64,000 bases of DNA, from positions 2,841,898 to 2,905,897 of the forward strand of contig OX123199.2 in NCBI GenBank assembly GCA_944739405.2, in the 5' to 3' direction. This document shows positions 12,123 through 22,520 of the stretch, in pieces; position 1 is the stretch's first letter, and every line of letters begins with the position of its first letter. The notes below the pieces were generated by a model that was given only the letters and a program-made list of their open reading frames with translations, had not been told where the DNA came from and did no database searches. The position numbers and the translations under genes are program-made. This DNA is from Euclidia mi (Eukaryota > Arthropoda > Insecta > Lepidoptera > Erebidae).

Positions 12123-12595
12123 AGGGCTAGCGCATACATACAATTTTTAATTGAACAACTATTTTGTCGTGTATCATATGTCTAAAAGAATATATTGAAG
12201 CGCACATACTGTCAACTCGATAGTTGCTCGACAAAAAAGTCAAAAATACGTATCAATTTGCTTTTGATATAGAAGTTGGACAACTATCGATCAAGCACTA
12301 ATTTTGAATTGCATTGTATTGATGTGCGCAGACGATCGACTAAACAGTCGATCCACGACTGACCACGACTACCAATCTCGTATAAGGATTTGAAGCGGCG
12401 CCACGTCTCTATCTTTGTAAACACCTTGACTCGAGCGTTGCTGAATAAAGACTGGTCGATTTGAGGAGATAAAAAAATCGATTTTATGTGCACTTCCATC
12501 AACTAAACTGTTTGGTTGAGTAGAAATCACGAAAAGTACACAACTCGTCGAAACAGTTTAGTCGATGTAACAGTTGTATGTATGCGCTCGGCCCT
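12123..12595. mobile_element. MITE-like element with about 20-bp inverted termini
   Basis: The left end 'agggctagcgcatacataca' and the reverse complement of the right end 'tgtatgtatgcgctcggccc' match with one small gap. A CTT triplet at 12,120-12,122 and 12,596-12,598 is a possible 3-bp target duplication, as in Harbinger-type elements. There is no transposase ORF. The interior contains cag/gtcgat inverted motifs. It lies 114 bp outside the Maverick. Confidence 0.55.
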
Positions 12596-12708
12596 CTTAA
12601 GAAGTTTGCCGCTATTTCGATGTTCTGGGTTCTACACGAATGCAGTGTTTTAAGCGGTTGCCTCGTCGTATGAAACGGGTTCGAACTACAAACGAGACAA
12701 CATTTTGT

Positions 12709-12714
12709 GTGATC
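12709..12714. repeat. Target-site duplication, left copy (GTGATC)
   Basis: GTGATC directly precedes the left inverted repeat and recurs exactly at 27,663-27,668 after the right one. A 6-bp duplication is the hallmark of Maverick/Polinton insertion. Confidence 0.9.
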
Positions 12715-12925
12715 AGTAGTGTAAAAATGGGGGACCTGGATCAAAAGATCCAGGCTCCCCCATTTTTACAATTAATTTCATTCTTTACATTCACAGCAAC
12801 ATAATTTACTTATTTTACTACTCATATAATATATTCTTTAATACATACTGAATGAATATCTTAAACATTTTTCTGTCCATGAAATTAAATGATTAATGTA
12901 TCTAGTTCTGAGTATTTGATAACAT
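12715..12925. repeat. Left terminal inverted repeat with terminal hairpin
   Basis: This matches the reverse complement of 27,483-27,662 with few mismatches and one gap of about 30 bp (about 12,865-12,896, absent on the right). Its first 56 bases hold a near-perfect palindrome, tgtaaaaatggggga...tcccccatttttaca, centred on GATCAAAAGATC. The arms are 23 bp with one bulged base. The hairpin could be an origin or packaging signal; that is inference. Confidence 0.9.
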
Positions 12926-13141
12926 GATAAACATCGAATGAACATTGATATCTGACCCGTACAATGCAATAATGATCTCATCACTGCGGGACGCAGATTG
13001 TTACACGTGCTATTTATAATTGTTTCTCTTAATACACTATTTAAAATATAGGTATCTATTTATGTTTCAAGTTTTCATTTTCTTAAATAAAACTATAATT
13101 CATTGGCAACATAACAAGTGTTTATTGACAATAATTTAATT

Positions 13142-13592
13142 TTACAAAGACTGATAAAACGTATTGTTCAAGTAATGTAACATATCTTTAACTCGCAAGT
13201 AGATGCTATCAGTGTAAATGTCTTTTACAATATGCTGAAAACATATCTCAGCACTGCACCGACAGACGGATGATTCAATGCTTTCAAACTGGTTTGCATT
13301 ATAAACCTCGACCCGAATTACTTTCGAGCCCTTTGAAACAGTTTTATAAAAATTCAACAACTGTCTGCTATCCGCATTGTTCGTCCGTTCTTCCTCATCC
13401 AAATAATTAACGACATTTTGCACCACATCAGGGTCTATCATCAGTGGAGGTGAAACCGGTGAGTAAGTCCAAGTGGGTAGCTGAAACATATTATTCGTTT
13501 ATATTTAGTTTACAGACCACTATATTAATTAATCCTATGAAATTAATAAAAAAAAAAAACAAATAAAATATAGTTAATATACTGACCGACAT
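13142..13592 (-). CDS. Unknown Maverick gene on the minus strand, possibly two exons
   Basis: The open frame 13,142-13,489 encodes 115 residues with no family I recognise. It has an acidic middle (LDEEERTNNADSRQ) and cysteines in CRCSAEICFQ. The apparent ATG lies inside ATGTTTCAG, a plausible 3' splice site. Upstream, ATGTCG followed by GTCAGT at 13,587-13,592 could be a two-codon first exon in the same phase, giving a 106-bp intron (13,481-13,586). If so, the protein starts Met-Ser just as the divergent gene at 15,190 does. It is the only minus-strand gene of the element and sits just inside the left repeat. The splice model is inference. Confidence 0.5.
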
Positions 13593-13778
13593 TATAGTAT
13601 TTCACAGGTGCACGTCAAAAGAAGTCAGAAAGTTAAATAATTTTATTTCATTTTTTTCTCTATCTTATATAACAATCATTTTGTATTGTAAAATGAATAT
13701 TCATATGTAATATAAGATCAGGTGTAACATAATATCATGAAATGTGAAGATATGTTTGTTCATAGTAAATTTGATTTT

Positions 13779-14166
13779 GAGGGGCCCGTGGCAAAGTGGC
13801 GACCGCTCGAATCAAGTGATTCGCGAGGTTAAGCGCGTTCGTCACCGTCTGGTTTATAGATGGGTGACCGGCCACAAAAAGTCACACCCCCCGTGCCTCG
13901 GGGAGCACGTTAAGCCCTCGGCCCCGGCTGTCATCAGAACATCTTTGACAGTCGTTAGAGGCATCAGTACCCTCATAGATCTAGTCTAAACCATAGAATA
14001 TGGCTGTCCCTTCGGGTTGCGGAGGTCAGACGGCAGTCGCTCTGTGGAAAAACGAATGTTCAGTCAAATCTGGTTAGACTAGAAAGCGGACCCCGGGCTC
14101 CAAGGCGTAAGTCCTGGATGCAATCGGGATAACGCTCGGAGGATGATGATGATGATGATGATGATT
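13779..14166 (+). repeat. SINE inserted in the Maverick, 14-bp target duplication
   Basis: The perfect 14-mer gtaaatttgatttt flanks the insert at 13,765-13,778 and 14,167-14,180. The 388-bp insert starts 'gaggggcccgtggcaaag', contains 'cgtgcctcggggagcacgtt' (also seen in the SINE at 36,445) and ends in (GAT)n. It inserted after the Maverick did, so it gives a relative age. Confidence 0.85.
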
Positions 14167-14180
14167 GTAAATTTGATTTT

Positions 14181-15095
14181 TTGCTAATGCCTTATACTAA
14201 CATACCTATAATAAATACTTAACACGGGCAAATCCATAGAAATCACTTAGTATATATCTAAAATAAAAGGTTTAAACCTACTGTTCATAATGTAGCATAC
14301 TACTCATATATTTTTATTATAAAATTATATTTATTTACTATCCAAGTAACAACAGTGTATCATATCCCCAATGAGACTCAGAGGTTTACAGATATTTGAT
14401 TCCAAACGTATGTCATTGTATTGTAATACTATCATCATATTTTATGTCCGTTGCTGTTTTACCCGACTACGTAAAAAGAGTTAATGGTTTTAACAAAAAA
14501 GTTATACTTTTTTATTAAAGATGTTCAATCATAGCAATGTCCTGTCTTTCAAGAACTAGATATCGTTGAATTCATTATTGCGTTGTTACATGTGCTATAA
14601 AAGATTTATGCAGACTATGCATAATTATATTTAGTACGAGCAAACCCGTGTTATTTGTGTAGTCAGAATAGACGTCTAATTAGTGGAAATTAAGTGTTCT
14701 CTTGTTTATACATATAATTTACAAGTACATCCATGGTATTAAAAAAGTACGCTCCACTTAAAGTTTAAAGGGAGTGTATACACCATTCAGAATACAACAT
14801 GAGTAACAGTGTACCATCATCCTAATGATAGGTACTTATTTAGACAAAGTGCTGACTGAGCTCTACAACCATGTTTTTATATTTGTAAGTCACTATATTG
14901 TTTTAGTATCGGATTGTCTGTATGTTCGGAACAGATTTTATATGAACAAAAACATGTGTTCGGTAAGTATTTATCATAAGCGAAGACATAGTATTCGGGT
15001 TGTATGATTTTAAAACATTAAATAGGATAGGTATCTTATTTTGCACTTTAAGCAAATTAAGGACATATTTGGAGGAATATCGTCTGGATTGGGTG
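14181..15095. other. Maverick left intergenic region
   Basis: This stretch of about 900 bp lies between the divergent left gene and the rightward gene cluster. It is AT-rich with no credible ORF. It probably holds promoters for both directions. Confidence 0.4.
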
Positions 15096-15103
15096 TATAT
15101 AAA
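15096..15103 (+). promoter_or_regulatory. TATA box for the intron-split Maverick gene
   Basis: TATATAAA lies 94 bp before the split start codon. The 5' leader that follows would contain 'ttcacaaacagctctcc' and a 5' splice site. Spacing is suitable for an RNA polymerase II core promoter; the transcription start itself is not visible. Confidence 0.45.
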
Positions 15104-15189
15104 GCGTATCGATGTTGCCTAATTCACAAACAGCTCTCCACGAGGGAAAGGATCTTCACCTAGATAGCAACGCTTCAACCAGAACTAAG

Positions 15190-16441
15190 ATGTAAGTAAA
15201 CCATTTTTATATTATTCTCTCTCACCTTTTATTAATAATATAATTATATAATTTAATCTTGCAATCGTTTGAATGATTAGTCATTCAAATGATTTGATCG
15301 CTCGTTCATTCAAGCGATTGGAATAGTAAAAGAATGAGAACAACCTTTATATCAGTTAAATGATTAAGAATCATATGTGTCAGCCTCGATGATGTAATGT
15401 TCAGTGTAACCGACAGCCATGCATGTGGTCACGGGTTCGACTCCCGCACAAGTCAAATATTTGTGTGCATGCATATAACTATAATTCTCAATCATTATAT
15501 TAGTTAAATGATTAAGAATCATAGGTATCGGCCTCGATGACGTAGTGTAACCGACTGCCACGCCTGAAGTCGCGGGTTCGATTCCTACACAAGTCAAACA
15601 TTTGTGTGCATGCACATGGATGTATGTATGTATTTATACATTTTGTATAATATGTATGTATTTACAAAAAGTATATACATATGTATGTTTATGCATTGTT
15701 TAGTACAAGCTTTGCTTAGTTTAGGTTAGATGGTATTGTGTGTATGTGGTAGAATATTATTATTATTATAGGTCTCATTCATTCATCTCTCAGTATTCAT
15801 ACCATCATGTACGATGATTGAATTTCCAGATTAAGCAAGATACATAAGTAAATCTTTGATTGAATATTAATTCCAATTTAATTTATTATTCCAGGTCCGA
15901 GTCAATGCCTCAATTGTTCTCATCCGAAGAAGACTCGGATGTTGAAAAGCAGCCGAGGCAGCAGAAATCGCCCCCAAAGCCGGCTGCAAGCAAGCGGTCC
16001 AAACCAGCTGAGGGATCTAAAGCACATGTGACTAAGAAGCCTCGAATAAACCCAGTTCCTTTAGCTGACAATAAGTTAACGGCAAAGGATCTCTTCGGTA
16101 GTGAAAGCGAGCCGGAAGATACATCTATGAAAGCATCTTCGTCGACGGGTAAAGAACCGGCTCCTCTTTATTCGTACTACACTAAACGGGTCGAAAAAGG
16201 TTATGCCCGGAAAATTTCCGAGACCAAAGAAGGACCCTATTATATAGAAGTAAAGGTGTATAATTGTGATGAAATTAAAGCTATACCACCAGTAAATAGG
16301 TGGCGCCACTCTATCGCTACAATTAAAACTAGACTAGGTACTAATACAGAAACGTGGCGTCATTTGAAAAAGTTCATGTCATCAGTTGACAAAAATTTTA
16401 GTAACTGTCCAGTCACCCTTATAAATTCTTACTATAATTAA
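15190..16441 (+). CDS. Unknown Maverick protein, start codon split by an intron
   Basis: The reading frame before residue Ser-Glu-Ser is preceded by ttattccag, a good 3' splice site ending at 15,894. Upstream, 'aactaagAT' is followed at 15,192 by GTAAGT, a consensus 5' splice site. Joining 15,190-15,191 to 15,895-16,441 makes the start codon AT|G and a 182-residue protein. The intron (15,192-15,894) carries a SINE. The protein has an acidic serine-rich N-terminus (SSEEDSDVEK), a basic proline/lysine-rich stretch (residues about 18-55) resembling a nuclear localisation signal, and a folded-looking C-terminus with WRHSIATIKTRLG and WRHLKKFM. I do not recognise a family. Position upstream of the polymerase suggests an early or DNA-associated role, which is inference. 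Confidence 0.65.
15355..15772 (+). repeat. SINE with duplicated tRNA-like head inside the Maverick intron
   Basis: Two head units, 15,355-15,502 and 15,503-15,620, share 'gttaaatgattaagaatcat' and a box-B-like 'cgggttcga'. The unit ends at 'gtgtatgtggtagaatatta' with an ATT tail. The same SINE in reverse occurs at 32,467-32,755 and 47,283-47,465. Confidence 0.6.
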
Positions 16442-16652
16442 AATTATACGTATAACAATTATATTACTATTAAGATAATAAATATAATATCTACTTGTAG
16501 TCTATCCAAACTTATTATTACTTATTTTTCACTTGTTACTGAATATAAACATTGACTAAATAAAATATATAATAGTATACAAAACTAATGTTTTATTTCC
16601 AGTTCCACAGTCCAACGATCGTAGAACATCAATAACAAGACCATCCAATACA

Positions 16653-19600
16653 ATGAAAACTTGTACCGAATGTAAAATTGAAATACCACAAAATCGATAC
16701 GCATATCATAACAGAACTAATATACATAAGACAAATAGCTTATTGAGTACCGAATTTAAAAATGTTTCTATTGTAGCAACAGCATTTAAAAATAGAATTG
16801 TAACTTTTCGTCTGAACTTAGCTCAGGCTGACGAGCACCTCATAAGTGAGGCGAACCTGAGTAATAGCCAGACGCGTACAGGTCAAGATGATGAGCCCCT
16901 TATCCGTAAGGCGATCTTGAATTCTGTGCGTTCAAATATCTGTGAATTACAATTAGCTCGGGATGACGAGCACCTCACTTATGAGGCGATGCCGAGTAAT
17001 ATACATACAAATCAAAATCATGAGTACCTCGTTCCTGAGGCGATCTTGAATTCTGTACATTCTGATATTGAGAAATTAATAAATATGGTACTTAAAAAAT
17101 ATGACTGTATAAAAGTAAATTTTGAGCTGTTTGCTAAGTTTCTTCTCATTAAATCTTATCACGAAGAAATTGAAATGAAATCTTTTATCACCAAGTATGA
17201 TATAATTTATAAAAATACTGATATACATGAGTTTTTTTCGAATAAAATACATATCTTGATGCGAAAATTTTCAGAATTTGAGCATGTACAGTCAGGTTGG
17301 ACATACCTTTCGCTAAGTCATATTGAGATAAATATATGTAAATACTGTCCCATGCGTGGTGGCATCTACATACAGTTACCTTCAATAATAAAAAATACTA
17401 AAAGTTGTTTGAATTTACATAATAATGATGAGTCTTGTTTCTTATGGAGCATCGTAGCTGCACTATTTCCTTGTAAAAAGAATGTGTGCAGAACGACATC
17501 TTATCCTCATTACAGCAAAGTTCTAAATATTCAAGGAATATCATTACCTCCTTCATATAGTGACATAAAGATTTTTGAACAGATAAACCCTACAATAAGC
17601 ATTACCGTATACGGTTTAGACAAGAAGAGTATTGTCACTGGACCGTTATACATGACAAATAAGAAAAAAGAAAATCATGTAAATTTATTATATTTAGAAC
17701 GGAATGGTAAAGGACATTACTGTTTAATAAAAGATCTCATACGATTAGTGCGACGTCAGGTTACTCATCATCATGGTAAAATTTTCTTATGTGATTTATG
17801 TTTACAATTTTTTACTAATGAAAATAAATATGTCTCTCATGCATGTTCTAAAATTCTGACAATACTACCGGAAAAACATACTATACTGAAATTTAAACAT
17901 TATGAAAGAAAACTTAAAATAAATTTTATTATTTATGCTGATTTCGAAAGTTTGTTAATCAATTGTAATGATAATAGTTCTAAAAATACCACAACACTAA
18001 AAGTACATCAGCCGTCAAGTTTTGCATATTATATATGCTGTTCTCATAACAGCAGACTCAATAAGTTTGTCACTTACAGAGGCATAGATTGTGTTGAAGT
18101 TTTTATTAAACGTTTAATAAAAGATGTCAAAAGAATAACCAAAGTTTTATGTACTAATTTACCAATGAAACCTTTAACTCACGATCAAGAAAGAGAATAT
18201 CGAAATGCAACCGAGTGTCACATATGCAATCAGTTATTGTCTGGAGATAAAGTTCATGATCATGATCATATTACTAGCGAGTATAGAGGGGCGGCGCACT
18301 CTTATTGTAATTTAATGTACAAAGTGTGTCCATTCATTCCAGTAGTATTTCATAATTTAAGTGGTTATGATTCACATATATTTATTAGAGAGTTGGCTAA
18401 ATATGAAGGTTCAATCAAAATAATACCAAAAACAAAAGAAAAATATCTTTCGATTACTAAACAAATTAGAACAAACAAAGGCACTCGTTCAATACAAATA
18501 AAATTTATTGATTCCTTTCATTTTCTAAGCTCAAGCCTAGATTCTTTAAGTAAAAGTTTATCAGAAAGAGATTTTGTAAATTTGTCAAGAGAATTTATTG
18601 ATGAAAGTAAACTTAATTTATTACGAAAAAAGGCATTTACCCTTATGAGTACATGGACGATTGGTCAAAATTTAACAAAAAGCAACTACCGTCAAAAGCC
18701 AATTTTTATAATAGTTTAACAATGGAATCTATTACAGATGACGAGTATGCTCATGCTCAAAATATTTGGAAAACATTTAAAATAAAATCACTAGGTGAAT
18801 ACAGTGATCTGTATTTAAAATGTGATGTTTTATTATTAAGTGACATTTTTGAAAAATTTAGAGACACGAGTTTAAATTATTATAAACTGGATCCGGCTCA
18901 TTATGTGACATCGCCTAGTTTGAGCTGGGATGCTATGCTTCTTTACACGAATGCTGAACTAGAGCTCATTAGCGACTTAGAAATTTATACATTTATTGAA
19001 AATGGTATACGTGGGGGCTTAGCACAGTGCTTTCTGCGTCATGCAAAAGCTAACAATAAATATTTACTTCATTATAATGACTTAAAACCCTCTAGTTATT
19101 TGATATATCTGGATTGCAACAACCTTTATGGTTATGCAATGACTAAAAAATTACCTGTATCAGATTTCAGATTTTTAAGTCAAGGTGAAATGGACAGTTT
19201 TAATATTTTAAAAGTATCTGATGACAACTTGTACGGTTTTATTTTAGAAGTAGATTTGTCCTACCCAGATACTATTCATGATCAGCATAAGGATTTACCA
19301 TTCGCTGCAGAGAAATTCGTACCCCGAGGTGGAAAATCTGCTAAGTTAATTGCTAACTTGCATGATAAATTAAATTATGTCATACATTACGTACATTTAA
19401 AACAATGTATCAAAAATGGTCTGGTTTTAAAAAGAATTCATCGCATTCTCACGTTCAAACAAGATGACTTTTTAAAAAAATATATAGTTCTTAATACCAA
19501 TCTACGTATAGCATCTAAAACATCTTTTGAAAAAGATTTTTTTAAGCTTCTCAATAATGCAATTTTTGGTAAAACCATAGAAAATAGAAGAAAACAGGTA

Positions 19601-20347
19601 GACATAAAATTAGTTACTAAATGGGATGATAAAGAGAATGTCACCAATAAAAAACTTTGCGCACAAAAATTGATTTCAAAACCTAACTTTAAAAGTTTAT
19701 CAATATTTTCTGAGGATTTTGTAGCTATACAGTTAAATCGCGATAAAATATTATTAGACCGACCAATTTATGTCGGATTTACAGTTTTAGAATATGCCAA
19801 GGAGCATCTGTATCAATTTCATTATGATTTTATGAAGAAAAAATATAGAGACAATGTTGAATTATGTTATACTGATACCGATAGTTTACTTTACTTAATT
19901 CATACAGAAGACTTTTATCACGACATGCATGATGATTTATCGTATTTTGATACTAGTAACTTTCCAAGGGATAACAAATATAATTTACCTAGAGTAAACT
20001 CTAAAATCCCCGGTCTATTTAAAGATGAAATGGGAGGTGATGTTATTACAGAATATACAGGTTTAAGGGCAAAACTGTATTGTATCAATAGTTTAAATAC
20101 ACGTATAACTAAAGCAAAAGGCATGTCTAAGTCTGTTACCAAGAATTTACAATTAAGTGATTATAAAGGCTCTTTGTTATTAGATAAAAGTCAATCGTTT
20201 AAAATGAATATTATAAGATCTATCAAACATGTTTTGTACTCTCAACAAGTGAGTAAGCAAACATTAAATAGAAACGATGACAAGGTTCAGATACTTCCAG
20301 ATCAGATTCATACTTTGCCTTGGGGATATTTTGATGCAATGTTTTGA
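16653..20347 (+). CDS. polB: Protein-primed DNA polymerase B in two overlapping frames
   Basis: The first frame (16,653-18,719) opens with a C2H2-like finger (C4, C7, H19, H25). Four imperfect repeats with an acidic start follow at residues 59-140. Next come a conserved block with DESCFLWSIVAALFPC (259-274), a second Cys/His finger (380-398), the ExoI motif YADFES (428-433), an endonuclease VII-like Cys/His insert with DHDH (522-552) and an ExoII-type NLSGYDSH (568-575). The second frame, joined at about 18,632, holds the ExoIII-type YLKCDVLLL, motif A YLDCNNLYG (152-160 counted from the ATG at 18,653), motif B LLNNAIFGK and motif C YTDTDS (406-411). It would replicate the element from a protein primer. 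The two frames meet at a slippery heptamer, so this is either a -1 frameshift site or a one-base loss. A 3' splice site at 16,601 hints at an upstream exon. Confidence 0.9.
18626..18632 (+). other. Slippery heptamer A_AAA_AAG at the polymerase frame junction
   Basis: In the zero frame of the first polymerase ORF the codons fall as cga-aaa-aag, so the heptamer has the exact X_XXY_YYZ phase used for -1 ribosomal frameshifting. The downstream polymerase frame is the -1 frame. It has its last upstream stop at 18,614-18,616, leaving only 18,617-18,719 for a switch. A one-base deletion in the A run is the simpler alternative. Confidence 0.5.
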
Positions 20348-20720
20348 ATCAGTATTTTACAATACTTCGTTGTTTCGACAATAATATTACTATTATTAAT
20401 TACTGCAAGTGTAACTGTGGACTATTTAAATAAAACATTTTCATTTCAAAATGTATGTTTACTAAAGCAGCTATGTACACTTATTTGATATATGAATACA
20501 ATACCTATAGTTAATAAGCATATAAGTGTATAACAAAATGTGTATTATGTTAAACAAGAATTAATAAATAAGAATTTACAAAATGAATGCTTTTATTTCA
20601 ACAAACATAACTCGAGCGTTTACCTGGTATGCAAACCTGTAAGTTAGCTCTGTATATAATAAAAATATTTTGCATATGTATATATGTTAATGTTAAATAG
20701 CATTTGAATTAATCGGCAAG
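20348..20720. other. Spacer between polymerase and ATPase genes
   Basis: This AT-rich spacer of 373 bp contains candidate polyadenylation signals (aataaa near 20,430 and 20,560) and room for a promoter. No ORF or repeat is seen. Confidence 0.4.
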
Positions 20721-21407
20721 ATGAAGTTGATCAAGCAACCCATATCCTTAAATGTTAATAATATAAGGTTAAGTGACTCGGCTCACCACATTAGACATAG
20801 CACTTTATTACCGAATACCATTCGGTGTATAATATGTGGTCCTTCAAACTGTGGTAAAACGAATGTTATGATTAGTTTACTGCTGCATGAAAATGGCCTG
20901 AAATTTAGAAATCTATACCTTTACTCTAAAACTTCTTTTCAACCTAAATACCGTTTCTTGACCGAAGTGTTAAAAAGAGTACCACAAGTTAATTTCTATG
21001 AATTTAATAATGACAATGATGTCATTTCTCCAAGTGAAGCTTTAACAAATTCGGTGTTTGTATTTGATGATGTTGCGTGTGAAAATCAAGTAAATATACG
21101 CAATTATTTCTGTATGGGTCGACATAAACAAATCGATTGTTTCTATTTATCTCAAACCTATTCTAAAATTCCGAAACAATTGCTACGTGACAATGTTAAT
21201 TTGATTATTGTATTTAAACAAGATGATGTGAATTTAAAACATATTTATGAAGAGCATGTTAGTACTGATCTACAATGGAAACAGTTCAGAAACATTTGTC
21301 AATCTGTTTGGAGTAAACCTTACAATTTTTTACTTATTAACAAAGAATCATCATTGAATAATGGACGCTATAGACAGAATTTTGATGCATTTTTTAAATT
21401 CGATTGA
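20721..21407 (+). CDS. FtsK/HerA-type genome-packaging ATPase
   Basis: This 228-residue protein has Walker A GPSNCGKT (residues 40-47) after a hydrophobic strand and Walker B VFVFDD (112-117). It continues with FYLSQTYSKIPKQLLRDN, which fits the sensor region of the A32-like packaging ATPases of Polintons, adintoviruses and other double-jelly-roll viruses. Its job would be pumping the linear DNA into the capsid. Length is normal for Polinton ATPases, and the frame is intact with an ATG start. It stands between polymerase and the capsid/integrase block, as usual. Confidence 0.92.
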   Translation: MKLIKQPISLNVNNIRLSDSAHHIRHSTLLPNTIRCIICGPSNCGKTNVMISLLLHENGLKFRNLYLYSKTSFQPKYRFLTEVLKRVPQVNFYEFNNDNDVISPSEALTNSVFVFDDVACENQVNIRNYFCMGRHKQIDCFYLSQTYSKIPKQLLRDNVNLIIVFKQDDVNLKHIYEEHVSTDLQWKQFRNICQSVWSKPYNFLLINKESSLNNGRYRQNFDAFFKFD

Positions 21408-21511
21408 TGGTTTATAAATGTATACAATATAAATGATTTACATATGTAAACAACAATCAGTATTACTTTTTCTTTGGCTAAAAGCAGTTGTTACAGTTGT
21501 TATATTATAAC

Positions 21512-22438
21512 ATGGAGAAAAACATTAAAATAGAATTAATGAAGTCTGTAGACTCCATAAAGAATAAAATAAAACAAATGAAGACTCAGGAATATGCCAT
21601 GAACTTGTCACTCGATAAAATGCTGAAACCTGTCGCTGATCCTCTTAAAACCTTAGTTGATTCGAATATTTCTATTATAAAAAATAGGAATGTGGAAAAT
21701 ACATCTTTCAATAATACTGGCAGCATAGGATCCGACATCAATAATACTGGCTCATTTGCAAAGTTTGAAGACTGTTACAATATTAAACAAGATTCTGAAC
21801 AATTAGTTGAAAACTCACCTAAAATGGGATTACCTGATGACCTAGAAACATAATTAGAGAGCTATGATATCCATGATATTTATGATGGTGTAAATATACC
21901 GTTCGGGATAAGAAGTGAAAATAAAAAATTATGGATGGGTAATTCAGTAGTATCCTTTTCTAAGATAGAAAACTTGAATAATGATAATACAATTTTGGTT
22001 AAAATCGGTGACAGAGCCTATAATTTAACCCCTGGTCTAAAAGAACTTTTACTTCGAAGAAAACCTGATTTAAAATTAATATCTGGCAAAGATAAACTTG
22101 TATATAAGGATATGTTACATTTTACAAATGCGCATAAAAGAGATTTTAATCCTAATGGCCAAATAAGAGGCGATAAAGGAACAAAATACCGTGCAATCAT
22201 CAGACCACTATTTACCGAAATATTAAATGAAAAAGTCCTCACTAAATGTGGAGGAATCTTACCAAAGCTTAAGGAATACAAAAAGAACACTGATCTAGTA
22301 TATTGGGATGACCCAAATGAATTGGTTGAGAGATTGAAATTACTAGTTGCTTCAAGGGATGCTGGCAACACAAATCATGATAATGAAATTTTATCAATAA
22401 TTGAAGAATTGAAAGAAGCTGAAATTATTAAGGAATAA
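21512..22438 (+). pseudogene. Conserved Polinton ORF of unknown role, split by one TAA
   Basis: The frame runs from ATG 21,512 to TAA 21,851-21,853 and reopens in the same frame to 22,438. The N-terminal 113 codons are lysine-rich and look helical or coiled (IKNKIKQMKTQEY), followed by an N/S-rich linker. The part after the stop contains LTPGLKELLLRRKPDLKLIS, then FNPNGQIRGDKGTKYRAI, blocks that recur in a family frequent in arthropod and cnidarian Polintons. The function is unknown. The stop lies before the conserved domain, so only a short N-terminal peptide would be made unless it is read through. A later ATG at 21,935 could still start the conserved part. Confidence 0.75.
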
Positions 22439-22520
22439 ATAGTGATAATAATGTGCCGTTTATTCAGTATCATATAGGACTTGACAAGAGACATAATTAA
22501 ATTGACACGTAAAAAGAGAC

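Noticed and set aside
13788..13989. 81-residue plus-strand ORF near the Maverick left end
   Set aside because: It is translated SINE sequence within a clear target-site duplication.
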